A stretch of DNA of 64,000 nucleotides, from positions 613,429-677,428 of the forward strand of contig NBAY01000016.1 of assembly GCA_002794775.1 (NCBI GenBank), written 5' to 3'. The DNA is from Porodaedalea pini. Lineage: Eukaryota; Basidiomycota; Agaricomycetes; Hymenochaetales; Hymenochaetaceae. Made by a program: the position numbers and the translations under genes. Shown piece by piece: positions 12,524-24,765 of this stretch. How positions within the stretch are numbered: position 1 is the stretch's first letter; every line of letters starts with the position of its first letter. The notes under the pieces were generated by a model. It did not search any database and was not told the DNA's origin. It saw only the letters and a list, made by a program, of their open reading frames with translations.

Positions 12524-14476
12524 ATGCATGTCGTCGATGTCGACGTTCACCTATCCATCGCCTGGGGCATCGTAATCGGTCTGCTCGCATCCTTCGTTCA
12601 AAGCCTTGGTCTTACCATACAAAGAAAGAGCCATGTCGTGAACCAGCAGCTGCCCGAACATGAACAACGCGCCGACTATCGGAGACCGTGAGTTCAAAAG
12701 AAAATAATCGTATATGTATTGGCGTTCCTGATGCTTAGTACAGACTTTGGCTACTTGGTTTTGCCATATTCATATCCTCAAACATTCTTGGTTCATTATT
12801 TCAGATCGCATCTCTTCCTGTGGTTATTCTAGCCCCTCTCGGCGCTGTATCCCTCCTGTGGAACGCCTTCTTTGCCAGGTTTCTGGTGTGTTACAAACAT
12901 TCTGCTGTTCTGCATCCCATATTGACTCTTCGCAAGCTTGGAGATGTCTTTTCCCTGTGGATGCTCCTAGGCACCGTACTCATTGCGGGCGGCGCAGTCC
13001 TTATTGCGATCTTTGGCATCGTGCCAGAACCCACACATTCCCTCGAAGATCTCCTTATTTTATTCGGCCGTCCAGCCTTCATTGTTTACTTCTCCTTGCT
13101 AGGAGCAGCTGTAATAGTCTGCCTGGTCATCGTGAGTTGTGCGAACCCCCGATTCTCTTAGCATTTAACTCACATTAAGCTGCACAGACGCACATCGCCG
13201 AGTTCTCTCTGGCCCGAAATGCGTTCGCATCTCCCTTGACGCCTCCCATGACTCCTGGACCTCTTGAATCTGCCATCCCTCCATCATTTGCTCCGCCACC
13301 CTCGCATATCCTCACAATCTCCGAGAACACACCACTTTTGGATAGAAAACCTCCGCCGACTCGATCATCCACTCCCACACCATTCATCGATGGCGCGACA
13401 GCACGAACACGTCTTCTTCTCGCTATTTCATACTCTTCGGCATCTGGCATACTGAGCGGGATGTGTTTGCTCTTTGCAAAGAGCGGGGTGGAGCTTCTCT
13501 TGCTCACAATCGGAGGCAAAAATCAGTTTTGGCGGTGGGAAGCATGGATGTTGCTTCTAGGTCTCGTCGCCTTCGCGCTCCTGCAACTTTGGTATCTTCA
13601 AAAGAGCCTAGTTTTCGCAAATCCAACGATCGTGTGTCCACGTAAGTCTGTTAAGATGTCTCTCATTTATTGAAACTGTTCTCATTCATACATTTCCCTC
13701 TATTAGTTGCGTTTTGCTTCTATAACATCTCATCTATAGTGAATGGACTTGTGTACTTCGATCAGTTCACACTTCTTTCTTCGCTTCAACTGTCTCTTGT
13801 TTCCCTCGGGATGGTAATTCTCCTGAGCGGTGTATGGCTGGTATCCTTCCATGCAGGAAGCGGGAGAGTCGACGTGGGTACGTGGCAAGAGGGTGATGAT
13901 GATCTGGAAGAGGAGGAAGTGCGAGAAGCCGTTCAGGCGCCGGAGCGTTATCCCTCACCAGTATTCTCGCAATTGGGTCCCGAGTCAGCTGTCTCCGACT
14001 CTGAGACGTCCCATTCCTCACCGTTTTCGCCGCACACGATTACGTTCCCTATGTCTCCTGGCGCTGACGAGCACGAAGCCCTCTCGCAGTCGCTTACACT
14101 CTCGCCGACGACGTCTCGTACGAAGCAGCGTCGGCGGCATCGTTTCTCGATTCTGCAGCCTTCCGAATCGACCATGCCCGGCGGTGGCTTTAGCATTGGA
14201 CTTTCGCCCGCCAGCCCCGGATTCGCCATCGTACCAAAGCGCCGCATCAGCAGGCTGCGTCGTGTTGTCCAGCGCGCCGCGATGCGCAGGACTGTCAGTG
14301 AGAGCGACGTCGATCCAGTAAGAGACGCTGGTACTCAGGATACTGGTGGTGAGTCGAGGCCGTCCGACACTCTTGCTCCTGCGACGGCGGCAGGACCTAA
14401 TAATCCGGGGCAACGCGTCAGAGCTATGGCGCGTTGGAAGTGGTTACGCAGTATTTTCACGGACATGGACTCGTAG
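12524..14476 (+). CDS. NIPA-type magnesium transporter (DUF803)
   Basis: Predicted Mg2+ transporter of the NIPA/DUF803 family in the plasma or an internal membrane. The five exons are 12524-12687, 12744-12885, 12937-13131, 13188-13641 and 13707-14476; together 1725 nt, giving 574 residues in a clean frame. The first transmembrane segment (AWGIVIGLLASFVQSLGLTI) follows the start directly, then LGAVSLLWNAFFARF, LLGTVLIAGGAVLIAIFGI and further hydrophobic helices, the usual NIPA order. Relatives in other fungi share a hydrophilic loop like the Pro/Ser-rich stretch at 13215-13400. A long Ser-rich cytosolic tail (13860-14476) follows the last helix. The start was chosen because the first helix and the NIPA N-terminus begin there. 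Substrate is inferred from the family only. Confidence 0.92.
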
Positions 14477-14639
14477 CTTTGTTATAGAACGATTTTACTC
14501 ATATACTTGTAAACATAAGCAATTCCATGTTTTTCTTGACTTTGAACTCAATGATCGGCGCCTGTCCAAATAAGGTTCACTTACGAGTACGCTACACACC
14601 TCATCTAGACCGAGTCCTGACTCTCGCCGTCCAACGATC

Positions 14640-15440
14640 ATGTTCAAGCTAAGCAGAACCGCCGCCCGCACAGGGCGCGCACTCAGGCCCTCTCGCGCCC
14701 TATCCTCGCAATCTTCTTCTTCATCTAAACCCGTGCCCGCCGCCGAGGCCGAGGCGACGACGGGGACCGCGCTGCCCGCGACGCAGCAGTCACCGAACTA
14801 CCCGCAGCCGTGGTCGACGAACCAGTACCCGCGTGCCGCGGCGTATGCGGACGTGCGCTTTGAGCAGACGTCGCTTGAGCTGCAGCCACAGCCGCTGAGC
14901 GCGATGGAGCTCATCGCGCAGGAGCCCGTGCGCATGGTCAATGGACGGATCGCGGAGTGCGATGGCGGTGCGTTGCTTTTACTCTTGTTATTTGGACTCG
15001 TTTATGGTGCTGACTGTCGCCTCGTTTTATCTCTCTGTCGTTTGTCCAACCTTTTTCGGGTTTGTGTCGCCTGCGTGCTCCGACTTGTTCAGGCAAAGGA
15101 CCATTGGGCCACCCAAAGATCTTCATCAATCTCGTGCGTATTCTACCCTTCACCTTTTTCTCCCTTTTTCTAACTCCTCAACAGGATCAGCCCCGGCCGA
15201 GACCATGCGGGTGCGTATCCTTCCACAATCACACATCCAATTTGCCGTTACTCCAAGCTGACCGGGGGCCTCCCTCTTCTCGCCACATTCTACTCTTAAT
15301 CTGCACCTTCCGTCATTCATATCTAGATACTGGTGAGTCGTGACGAAACTCCATTCTGATGCACGTCAAGACGTTTGATCGAACTGATCTATCTCGTCTG
15401 CAGTGGTCTCCGCTTCCAACAGGCTCCGCATCACCACTAG
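14640..15440 (+). CDS. NADH:ubiquinone oxidoreductase 13-kDa subunit (NDUFS6-like), mitochondrial
   Basis: Accessory subunit of complex I carrying a structural zinc in the matrix arm. Five exons (14640-14967, 15093-15133, 15185-15210, 15327-15332, 15404-15440) total 438 nt = 145 residues. The N-terminus, MFKLSRTAARTGRALRPSRA, is rich in Arg, Ser and Ala and lacks acidic residues, as expected for a mitochondrial presequence. The conserved core reads VNGRIAECDGG, then GPLGHPKIFINLD and CGYCGLRFQQAPHHH, containing the Cys/His/Cys/Cys zinc ligands and the family's His-rich end. The last zinc Cys is split between a 6-nt microexon and the final exon. Without the microexon the Tyr and Cys of CGYCG are lost, although the frame would remain open because it is 6 nt long. 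Confidence 0.95.
15327..15332 (+). other. 6-nt microexon of the NDUFS6 gene
   Basis: The exon ATACTG lies between an acceptor ending CTAG and a donor GTGAGT. It completes Gly, encodes Tyr and gives the first two bases of the zinc-ligand Cys, rebuilding the family motif CGYCG. The flanking introns are 15211-15326 and 15333-15403. Confidence 0.85.
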
Positions 15441-16040
15441 AGTCGTAGCAATGTTATCTATACATACAATACTCGAGCTAGTCTCAATCGACGTTAGTGC
15501 TTGTAAGCTCCGTTCCCATGACCTTGCGACTCAGCAGCCCGACATAGGATCGAATTCGCTCCTCCTGACAACCGTTATGAACATGGGAAAAGAGCGACTT
15601 AAGCTTGATTCAACAACGTCACCCGGCCCAGCCTTCGAACTTCTTTCAGCTTTGTACACGAAGGAAAACGCGTATCCGACGCGATATAGAAATACATTAC
15701 ATGTCTACTGCGTCTCGCTCCGGGGCTTTCCACAGAACCGGCTTGAGCAACAAGATGAGTGACGGGAACTAGCAAAAGTTAAAGACACTGGAAGGAATTT
15801 GAGTGTAAAGTAAATTGCACCTCGACAAATGGATAATAATACTGCGGAATAGGGAAATCCGTGCGAAATAGAGGAAGAGCAGAACAGGTGAGACAGAAGG
15901 AGAGAATGGGGTTGGGTAAAAGGGGACAATGCCTATGCGATTAAGGAAAAAAAGCTAGATGGTGAACAAAGAAGAGAAAAACGAGGGATTACGGCGCAAA
16001 CAGAGCCCGCAGAAAGCAAAGGTAAGGAGCGTGTAGGATG
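15441..16040. other. Convergent intergenic region
   Basis: 600 bp between the 3' ends of the complex I gene and the kinase gene. The plus strand is purine-rich from 15770 to 16000. No gene, structured RNA or repeat could be supported. Confidence 0.5.
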
Positions 16041-19000
16041 TCAGGATTCTTCAGTCCGACCCAAGGGTGGTAGGGGTTCTGCAATCGACTCCAATTGGGA
16101 GAAGGGCGGCAGTGGACTGTGCGGCATGCTGATACCGTCTCCCGATCGCGGTGGCATTGGAGGCTGGTGGGTCCAAGTTAGACGAGCTGCACAGGAGTAT
16201 CATATTCAAACAAACTCACAACTTTGAATATAGGATTTATAGCAGAATGAGGCGCGATTGCCGGGCTCGGCGGCTGTGCCTGGATCTGCCCATATTGCCC
16301 ATATTCATAAGGACTGCTCGGAGTCGGTGCACGGAAGTGTTGATGCGATATTGGAGGGAGGGGAGACGGCAAAGTGATAAAGGGATGCCGGTTCAATATC
16401 TGCGCTTGTTGCTGCTGCTGCGGACCGGACAGAGATAAAGAATGAATCGGCAACGGAGAACTTGCTTCGGACATTGATGAACGCGCAGCATCATAAGATG
16501 ACATGGATGCTCTCGAATCGAAATCACTGACAAGCTGTTGCTCGAATGACGGTGAGTTGGATGAGTGAGCCGAAACAGAGAACTCGTCGCCGAAGGAAGT
16601 TCGAAGAGAAGAAGCGGATTGCATACGTGTAACCCCGAACAGACTTGGTCGATGCCGCAATCGCGACGACACTGGATCACTTTCGACAGTTGCAAAAGAC
16701 ATGACAGACAGCCTGCCAATGCTTTGCAGGTCGGATGAGGACATCGAATGATCATCATCGAGATCGCGTCGTCTTGCTTTAGTCCGGTGCTCGGCTTCAC
16801 GATAGTTATCGTAATCCGACACATTGGTAGCCTCATTTGAGCCGCGGAATCGCCCCCCAGCTGCATTAATAGTCGCAGATGAGGACGATGCCTGGGCAAT
16901 GCCAGAGCGTTGCTTGGACTTTGGCTTCTGCACCCCAAGTAACTGGGTCGCGTTTGCCGAGTCCCAATCGAAGTCAGAACCGTGCTTCTGCTTGATCATC
17001 TGGTTACGCTTTTGCATGACGGCCCGAGCTTGTTCCCGACTGCGTTTCTCCGCAAGTGCACGCCGCGCCTTCTCTGCCTCCAACGCAATGCGGTCGGCCT
17101 CCTTTTTGCGGGTCTTTGCATCCATTGGAGCTGGTGGCTCAACCACAATCGGCTCACCAATAGAGGATAGCTCCGAAGGCGGATGGCTGTCTGTACTCGA
17201 CGATTGTGTACGCTTCAGAGAAGGCGTTGACGAGGATGACGCGACATTTAGCTCATCCACCGGAGGAAGAACATGCTGCTGTCCCTTCTCTCCGTTTCCG
17301 AACATAAGCCTCCCTAACCTTCCGGGCCTCCTGAACAGGTGGTTCAGTTTGGAGCTGCTCGGGGTCTGCTGAACCGATGGTCCTGCTAGTGGTGGTTGCT
17401 CTGGCACGGGTAGGCGCTTGGGTGGCTCCGCGACCGATGGTGATATCTCCATAGGCGAAGGTTCGGAGGATTGTTGTTGAGCATTTTGCGGAGGTGAAGG
17501 AGAAACATCCATATCTTCCCACTGCCCGTGCTGCACCTGTGCGCCACCGTCGGCCCAAGAGCCTTGAATGTGGTTCGCCCCCGTATATACAGAACTTGGA
17601 GCTGCTGAGTTGTGAGAGGAGAGACTCCCCTCGTTCTGGATTTGCAACGCCTCGAGTAAATCTGGCGATGGCGCGATGGGTCGAGCGGAGCCGTTCTGCT
17701 CAACGAGTTGAGGGTAAAACTGCTTCCTATGTGACTGCATATTGCCATTGAATGCCGGCTTGCCGTTCGCTGGAGAGTTCGAATGCGAAGGAGGTACGGT
17801 GCGGGGAGACAAGGATGTCATGCTTGGCGTTGGCTTGACTGTCAAGAAGTTGGTACTGATTTGGAGAGGCACTTGCGGTCCAGGAGGGATGTTACCGGGC
17901 ATTGTCTCCATAATGTATGGATGCTCCAAGCATTGTCGACAAGTCAAACGTGCATCCGGATCGTACTTGAGCAGATCAGATATGCACTCGATTATGCTAG
18001 GTGGGACATTGCGATCGAAGAGAGATTGCATAGGTACGGGTTTGAGCTGAAGATTCAGGCAAAGTATGAGTATTGCAGTCTCTTTATCGTGTAAAAACCA
18101 CGCCTACCCTTGGAAATTGATAGCCTACTGCACGAGCCATCTTTATCCCCCGTAGCCATTTACCTCCTCCATTAGAAACGCCACGTGCATCTACACCATA
18201 CTCGTCCGAAGGATCTCCTAAGATTTCACATATACGAGCGACCTGGTCGATCTCGGTTCCTCCAGGAAACAGAGGCTTCAAATTGATGAGCTCCGCCATG
18301 ATCGTGCCGAGAGCCCAAGTATCCACAGGGTTCGAATAATCTCGGCTGCGCAACAACACCTCGGGCGCTCGATACCAGCGCGTGGAAACGTATTCTGTAT
18401 ACGGCGGCTTACTCTTTGTTTCCCGTGCAAGACCGAAATCGGCAAGCTTGACAATGACGACAACATCCTTCTCCGGAGGTGCGTTGGGTGCTGCCACTGG
18501 CGAAACATTACGGTAATCGAAGAGGCCGGTCGTCGTGACGAGAAGGTTTTCGGGCTTCATGTCACGATGGAAGTAACCGTGGGCATGAATGTGGTGAAGT
18601 CCGGACACAACCTGCCGAAATATACAGGAGACGAGACCACCGGCAAGAGGCCGTCCCTTCCTTGACTTTATCAGCTGGTACAGATTGCCCTCCATGGGTT
18701 CAAATACGAAGTAAAGCTCCTTGGTGGAGGGGAGCAGGAAGAAATCGTATAACGGGATAATATTAGGGTGAAATGGTATGGCGCGCAGCGACTTGAGGGA
18801 AATGGAGAACGCTTGTCAGTATCAGAGACTATATGCAGGCCGAAAGCCAGACGCACCTCGAGCTCCTTTAATTTTCTACATTCATCCCATCCGCCTTCCC
18901 ACCGCTTCTTCATCCGCTTCAATGCGACCAGTCTCTTCCCCGTCCACTCGGGTCTTGCACCGGCGCCACATTGCATAGGAGAGAGTGGTGTATTCGGTGG

Positions 19001-19373
19001 CAGCGCCGAGTGCCAGTCGACGAGCCAGACGGTGCCAAAGGAGCCATCGCCCACAACCTTAATCGGTGTATAGGCGCGTTCGGAACCTTGAAGCGAAAAG
19101 AAGCCAGCTAGTCAGTCGGCCAAGCGTAAGAGGAAACATGCGGCAAGACTGACTACTCTGGGCATCGCCGTGAACGAGCTGACCGCCGTTGACAACGATG
19201 GAGGGGATGGCTTGAACACGAAGGGGCTCCTTCGCCGCCGAGGAGGCGGAGGGCCGATGGGAGGGTGTCGGATGGGGTTGGTGATTCCCGTTTGGCTGCT
19301 GGTGGTGGTGGGCATGGCCGTTTGGATTGGGCAGATTGTGTGGCTGTTGGACATGGGTTGAGGATGCGTACAT
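16041..19373 (-). CDS. CMGC protein kinase of the MAK/ICK/Ime2 (Crk1) type
   Basis: Ser/Thr kinase related to yeast Ime2 and Ustilago Crk1, which act in meiotic and morphogenetic signalling. Exons (minus strand) are 19373-19157, 19086-18857, 18791-18108, 18046-16220 and 16163-16041; 3081 nt = 1026 residues in frame. After a His/Asn/Pro-rich leader of about 80 residues come the glycine loop VVGDGSFGTVWL, the lysine strand RLVALKRMKKR, HRDMKPEN, LADFGLA and the activation loop YTEYVSTRWYRAPE with the T-x-Y site of this group. The kinase domain ends near LEHPYIMETMP. The remaining 600-odd residues are Ser/Pro/Gln-rich, with a short charged coiled coil (RKKEADRIALEAEKARRAL). The last intron (16164-16219) is supported by a GTCTAAC branch point; reading through it ends the protein a few codons later. 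Confidence 0.93.
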
Positions 19374-20189
19374 GATACTGCTGGATCGCCGAGCATTGCC
19401 CTAAGTCGGGGAGAGGAGGACAAACAGTTGGGGGGCGGAGAGAGGATGAGAAAGTTAATCGGACATGAAAAGGAGAGATAAAATATTAAGTTAGGAAAAA
19501 TGTACGGGAGAAGGAGAGAGTGGGAGATGGGTGCTGAGTCGAAGACGTCTCTGTGGACGAAGACTTGCGAGAGGGAAGCGAGGGGCGCGAACAAGTCGAC
19601 CGCGGATGAGACGAGTACAAGTGTCGGGTCAAGCACAGGTGGCCGGGTCGGGTCGGGCGCGTTGATCAGGAAACCAAAATGAGAAGAGCGCGTAGGTGAG
19701 AGGGGGCGGCGAATGACGAGGAGAGACAGTTGCTCGCTGTCGCCGACGAGCGCGAGAGATGCTTGCGAGGTTGAGGGAAGAAGGAGAGGGCAGCTGGCGA
19801 GCTGCCTACTTTGGAATGGAAGATGGAAACACGAAGAAAGGAAAAACAAATAAATTACATAGAAGTACATCAAAATCATTTCCTGGCCGCGCTTCTTAGC
19901 GTGACAATCGCGCCGATCCGAGCGCTCCAAAGCCAAGATCCCATTCAATTCGGCTCGGGCCCGCGAGTCCGGCATGGACTTATGACACCCCCGGCTAATT
20001 AATTGTTCTCATTATCCCCAGCCTGCGCATGATCATAATATTAATATCAATATTGGTATTAACTGCGGCTGTACCGTACTTTGACGTCTTTTCTTCTTTT
20101 TTCTTTTTTTCTTGACCATGCGCGGTATGTAGTACATACATCGCACTAATACGAGTCACAACTACACCACCACTCGTCACCGCTGCGCT
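19374..20189. other. Upstream region of the kinase gene and 3' flank of the PRPP synthetase gene
   Basis: 816 bp. It holds a long polypyrimidine stretch on the plus strand (about 20085-20114) and an AT-rich patch with ATTAATATCAATATTGG (about 20039-20058). The open frames here are low-complexity and show no recognisable family, so I call no gene. Confidence 0.5.
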
Positions 20190-21542
20190 TCAGAAGGGCA
20201 CTTCATGGAAGAGCTTCGATACACTCTCGCCATAGTGAATCCGTCGAATAACCTCTCCGAGCACAACACCAATGTCCATCACTTCCACCTTTGAGCACGC
20301 AGCCTGGTGGGCCTCCTGAGGGATCGTGTTCGTCACAATCAGCTTCTCCAGTGAGCTCTCCTCCAAGCTCTTCAATGCATTTCCGCTCAAAATCCCGTGC
20401 GTCACAATCGCGATCACCCTTGTTGCTCCAGCTTCCGTCAGCTGCTTCGCCGCAAGCACCAGTGTCCCACATGTGTCAGCCATGTCGTCCACCAGGATCG
20501 CCGTCTTCCCTTTTACATGCCCCACAAGTACCATTCGCGAGACTTCATTGGCCTTCTTCCGCTCCTTGTGGAACAGCGCAAAGTCCACGCCCAGACGATC
20601 GGCAATCGAAGTCGCTCTGTGTCAATCCAAAAATAAGCAAACGCCGCGAGCAGAACATTCAGTAAACAGAGTCTAGAACTTCACCGTTTCGCGCCGCCAG
20701 CGTCCGGGCTAACAATTACGATATCGTCCAAATCAAAATTTGTCCTGATGTGCAGAATGGCAGATGGCTCTGCAAATAGCTTCGTTGACGCCGCACATAG
20801 ACATGTGTGTGAAATTCAGCTTAAACGCTTATAACCTGATAGCACTCACGCTGCAAGCAGAGGTCCGACGTCAGCCTCGTCCCATCATGTCTGCACAGGA
20901 ACTACTCACTTGTCGACGGGCACATCGAAGAATCCCTGAATCTGCGACGCGTGCAGGTCCATCGTCTACTCGCAGGCAATGCGCACAGAATTACGCTGAA
21001 CTCGGCAAGCGGCTAGAAGGTATATGCAGTGACGTACAATAACATGGTCGCACCCGCTCTTCTGCAACATATTCGCGACCAGCTTTGCCGTAATCGGCGC
21101 ACGGCTCTTGTCCTTCTTGTCTTGACGCGCGTAGGGGAATAAGGGCAGCACCGCGGTGATGCGTTTCGCGCTCGCAATTTTGCACGCATGGATCATGATG
21201 CACATCTCCATGAGTGATCTGTTCACCTCGCCGAAGCCGGTATTCACAATGTACACATCATCCTCGCGCACCGACTCCGCGATGCGCACGGACGTCTCGC
21301 CTATTCCATTGCATGTTACCTCCGCCTTCGAGACAGGGATGCCGAGTCTGAAAGAGCAGTGGATATATGCAGCGCATGAGCAGAGGAGCCAAATTGAAAG
21401 AGGCGGGCAACGCACCGGCGTGCTATGATCTCTGCGAGCTCAGGATGGCTCGTCCCTGCAATATTCGACATGAGCATATGTAGTGTCTGAACACCAGGAT
21501 CCACATACCCGAGAAAATTTTGAGTCCACCGGCAGACAGCAT
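20190..21542 (-). CDS. PRS: Ribose-phosphate pyrophosphokinase (PRPP synthetase)
   Basis: Makes 5-phosphoribosyl-1-pyrophosphate from ribose 5-phosphate and ATP, the entry to purine, pyrimidine, His and Trp synthesis; cytosolic. Exons (minus strand) are 21542-21509, 21455-21416, 21347-21038, 20965-20910, 20850 (one base), 20779-20685 and 20616-20190. They total 963 nt = 320 residues, matching the family length (human PRPS1 318). Motifs seen: [22 protein letters not shown] followed by LFAEP, the ribose-5-phosphate loop [10 protein letters not shown] and the PRPP signature [13 protein letters not shown]. The start [12 protein letters not shown] matches the short N-terminus of eukaryotic PRS. 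The single-base exon is required for the frame: without it the sum is 962 nt. Yeast has several paralogues and which one this corresponds to is not resolved. Confidence 0.97.
20850..20850 (-). other. PRS: 1-nt microexon in the PRPP synthetase gene
   Basis: On the minus strand a single C sits between the acceptor CTTGCAG and the donor GTGAGT. It supplies the third base of the Asn in VPVDN|LFAEP. The introns are 20909-20851 (59 nt, donor GTGAGT) and 20849-20780 (70 nt, acceptor AAG), both ordinary in size for this genome. Confidence 0.82.
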
Positions 21543-22242
21543 CTTGTGGACGGAGAGTGAACAGATTTTGGTACAGAATCAAGGGAGAGAATAAAATAGA
21601 AGTCTACGGCAGTCGTGAATCGACGCAAGAGGGTTGGCTGGAGGGCGTCAGCAGTCGTCCATGAAGAGAGAGAAAGGGAATAAAGAGGTTAAACTAATTG
21701 CGGAGCGGAGCAGTCCCGGTAACCCGTGCTATTATGTCATCGGGCGCATCACGCACGTTCCTTCACTTGGAACGCTGCGAACACACAAGCTTGATTTCAT
21801 GATTGCCAGAGGTAGGATTCAAAGACAGGACTAGTACTGCTGCTACAAAACTACAATTGCAAGTACGATTGAGACGAGGCAGAACACATCGGCATAGAAA
21901 CGAGTGGAACGGAACGGGATTTCAACGTAGACAATGATGGCTTGGAATTTGATTTGTAAAGCAACAAAGAAGTAGGAAGGGGAAAGGAGAGTATAAGGCG
22001 GTTATAGAAAGAAATTTGAGGTCTGAATTTGTGGTTCAGGAGGGAGAAAATAGACAGTAAAGCAGGAGGGGATGCAACCAAAACAGAATAACGACATAGA
22101 GATGCTGCAAAGGACCATAATAGGTGGTGGACTCCATTGCGCCAGGATGATATAGCTAGCCACAACAGATCATGGATGCAAAATAAATGCCAGAATGAGA
22201 AACCGATAAACAAATTATCTATGCACAGTATCCTTTAATACA
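21543..22242. other. Spacer between tandem DCP2 and PRPP synthetase genes
   Basis: 700 bp downstream of DCP2 and upstream of the PRPP synthetase start. It contains no recognisable coding sequence or repeat; it should carry the DCP2 3' UTR and the PRPP synthetase promoter. Confidence 0.5.
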
Positions 22243-24765
22243 TCAATGGGACGGTGCAGCGGGGCTACCTGTCGAGAAATTAGGCCGTGTGGTGTCCGCA
22301 ACTAATGTAGAAGTAGACCTTGCATTGGAGGTCGAGTTGAGAAGCGAGAGAAGTTGAGCCGCATTGGGCGCTGGTGCTTTATGCGCATCGACTACTGCAT
22401 TAGAAGCAGGTTTGGGGAAAGGAAGCTGCGGCTGGCCAGAAGGGGGTGGCAACGGGGCGGTGAGAGGGCCTGGGTTGAGGTGGAACGGGCCGGGCGGAGG
22501 AGGTATCACTCTAAGCGGTTGCGGTGTGAACGCTTGTGCTCGCATAGGCGGCACAAAAGGAGGTGGCTGCACTGAACCAGCAGCGTATGACATGGACCCA
22601 TGGCCAAAAATGGTGCCGAAAGGCTGCATAGGACGAAATGGACCCAGTCCATTAGCAGGAAGCTTGTTAGGCCCGCTCAAAATAGAGAGCAAGGAACCTT
22701 GCTGCATGCTCATGTTGGGTCCGTGACGGCGTACGGATGGCGGGGGCGGAAATAATGCCTGACTCGTCATGGGCCGGACCGTGAAAGGATCGTCTGACAT
22801 CAGAGGTGCTGGGCGACCTCCAGCATTGAAAGCCGCTAGACTGTGAGCATCACCAAATGGAATAGGTCCTGGAGGTGGAATAGGACGACCTTCTGAGCCG
22901 AATGACAGTGGTGGAACAGATGAAGGCGGGCCCGGGTGAGTGTGCTGACGAGCTGCAGGAGCAGGTGTTGAGACGGCCAATTCTTGGGCAACAGATTCAA
23001 GAAGTGCCAAGTGTTTAAGGTGGCGATCGGAAGCCGAGGTTGGCATGGTCGGTACTAAAGACATTGGCTGTGCACTCTGAGGCCTAACGGTCACAACAGA
23101 GCTATCCGACCTGGAAGAATCTGCCGGAGATTTCACACTAAACATCGAAAGCAGATCTTCGGAGACAGGTGATTGCACTGGAGGGGAACGTGCACCTTCA
23201 ATACCTGAATCGCTCGGAGGTTCCGGAGCATTCGCTTCCTTCTCCGTAGCAGATGCAAGACTGCTTTTTGCTGAAGTCGGTGTGATGGAAGTCGGTCGGA
23301 GCTCAGCCTCCCCATTGAGCGCCGGTTTACTCGCAGAAAGAGTGAGACCACTTAATAAGCGAGCGAAATGAGGGTCCATCGGTAGGTCAGGCTTGCCCTC
23401 AGCATCAACTTCTGTCGCGACAGGCAAAGCCTCAGTAGATTGTGGCGAGGGAGTTTGAGGTTCGCCATTATCCACAGATGATGAGCTGTACCCATGCACA
23501 TCTCGATCAAGACTGACGGCTCTAAACGATGCTTGCTGGCGCTCCTCGCTATCTTCAACGTCATTATCCCCCTCGAAATCTGTCTGAATCGTGAGATCGG
23601 CAATCGAGTCGCCAACAGTCTTTCGTCGATTCTGACGCCGTTTAGAAGGTTTGTTTACTCGAATAAACTCCTTGAGGGGGCTGCATGCTCGTGTGAGTTA
23701 AGACAGCGCAAAATGCCGAAAACTCACTCACTGGACGAAAGGTGAGATCAGATAAAACTTTCCAGGAACCTGCTTGTTCCGCTTCCAAGAAGGGAGGTCC
23801 GAAAGCTTGAACCATTCAATTTTCTGGGAATAAAGAACAACGAAAAATTTGAGGCAACACCCCCGAACGATTAGAGCATACCACGCACGCTAATCTCCTT
23901 TCTCGTACGGGTCTGAAATGGATAATCCTCAGGAATCCCTCCCACGATAAACAACGTCACTCTTTGCTCCCTGATTGTCATCTCAATATAGTCCTCGGGA
24001 CGGATATATGTCGTAATATTGAAACCAGTTTCTTCCGCAACCTGCAAATAGATAAAGGTCAGAGAGATAGAAAGAGTGAATTAACCCTCTATTACCTCCC
24101 GAGCCGCGCACTCGTGCGCTGGTTCATTCTGGTTAATCTTTCCTTTAGGGAAACCCCAGCCGGCGGACGACTTCCAACCCTTTACGAGTATGCACTGTGC
24201 GTAGTAGCTTCAGCATCAGAATATCAAGAAGACTTATGCAGATCGCAGCACCTTATCCCATTTATCATTGAGCATGATTGCGCCACAGACAGGGACGCGG
24301 ACCTTGTAATGCATGAAGGTATTGAAATACTGCTCGTGCTCGGCACTCCATTGTCGTAGCAGAGGACACGAGTCAAAGAATATAGAGGAGAATTTCTTAA
24401 GAGTAAGGCTAGGGAGCTTCGGATTCGCTTCGCGCATAAAGTCTTCATAATACCAATGTCTGAAAAATGGCAGTGCAATGTAGTGGGCTGCGGGGAGTCA
24501 TTAATGAATGTGGCTCACGCTTGTTCAACTTGAAAACACATCCGCTCTACGGACTCCAACTCCTGATCTGGGAGGTTCATAATGAAACGACTAGCGAGCA
24601 AAGCAAAAGGCATCAAGTAGATGCGTCAAGTAAGAAGCACTAAAGAGCTCACGTTGACAGTTCCTCAAGGACCTCGTCAAGAGAGGCATACGAGAAGAAA
24701 GACGGATCGAAAGCGGGAGCTGCATGGGAAATCTCTGGAGATGACGATGAAGACGAAGAGGCCAT
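22243..24765 (-). CDS. DCP2: mRNA-decapping enzyme subunit 2
   Basis: Catalytic subunit of the decapping complex: Nudix hydrolase that removes the m7G cap before 5'-3' decay in P-bodies. Exons (minus strand) are 24765-24653, 24590-24519, 24459-24252, 24194-24096, 24041-23889, 23823-23732 and 23680-22243; 2175 nt = 724 residues. The N-terminal regulatory domain carries [20 protein letters not shown] and [12 protein letters not shown]. The Nudix fold follows ([17 protein letters not shown], then a perfect GX5EX7REUXEEXGU box ending REVAEETGF), then Box B ([15 protein letters not shown]). The long C-terminal tail is Pro/Ser-rich, as in fungal DCP2 tails that bind decay cofactors. An in-frame ATG also exists at 24849; 24765 was preferred because it lies in a good context just before the conserved domain. 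It is divergent from HSP104. Confidence 0.95.

Noticed and set aside
19112..19975. Long minus-strand open frame of 287 codons upstream of the kinase
   Set aside because: Low-complexity Ser/Pro/Leu sequence overlapping the kinase first exon in another frame; no conserved motif and no fitting splice sites.
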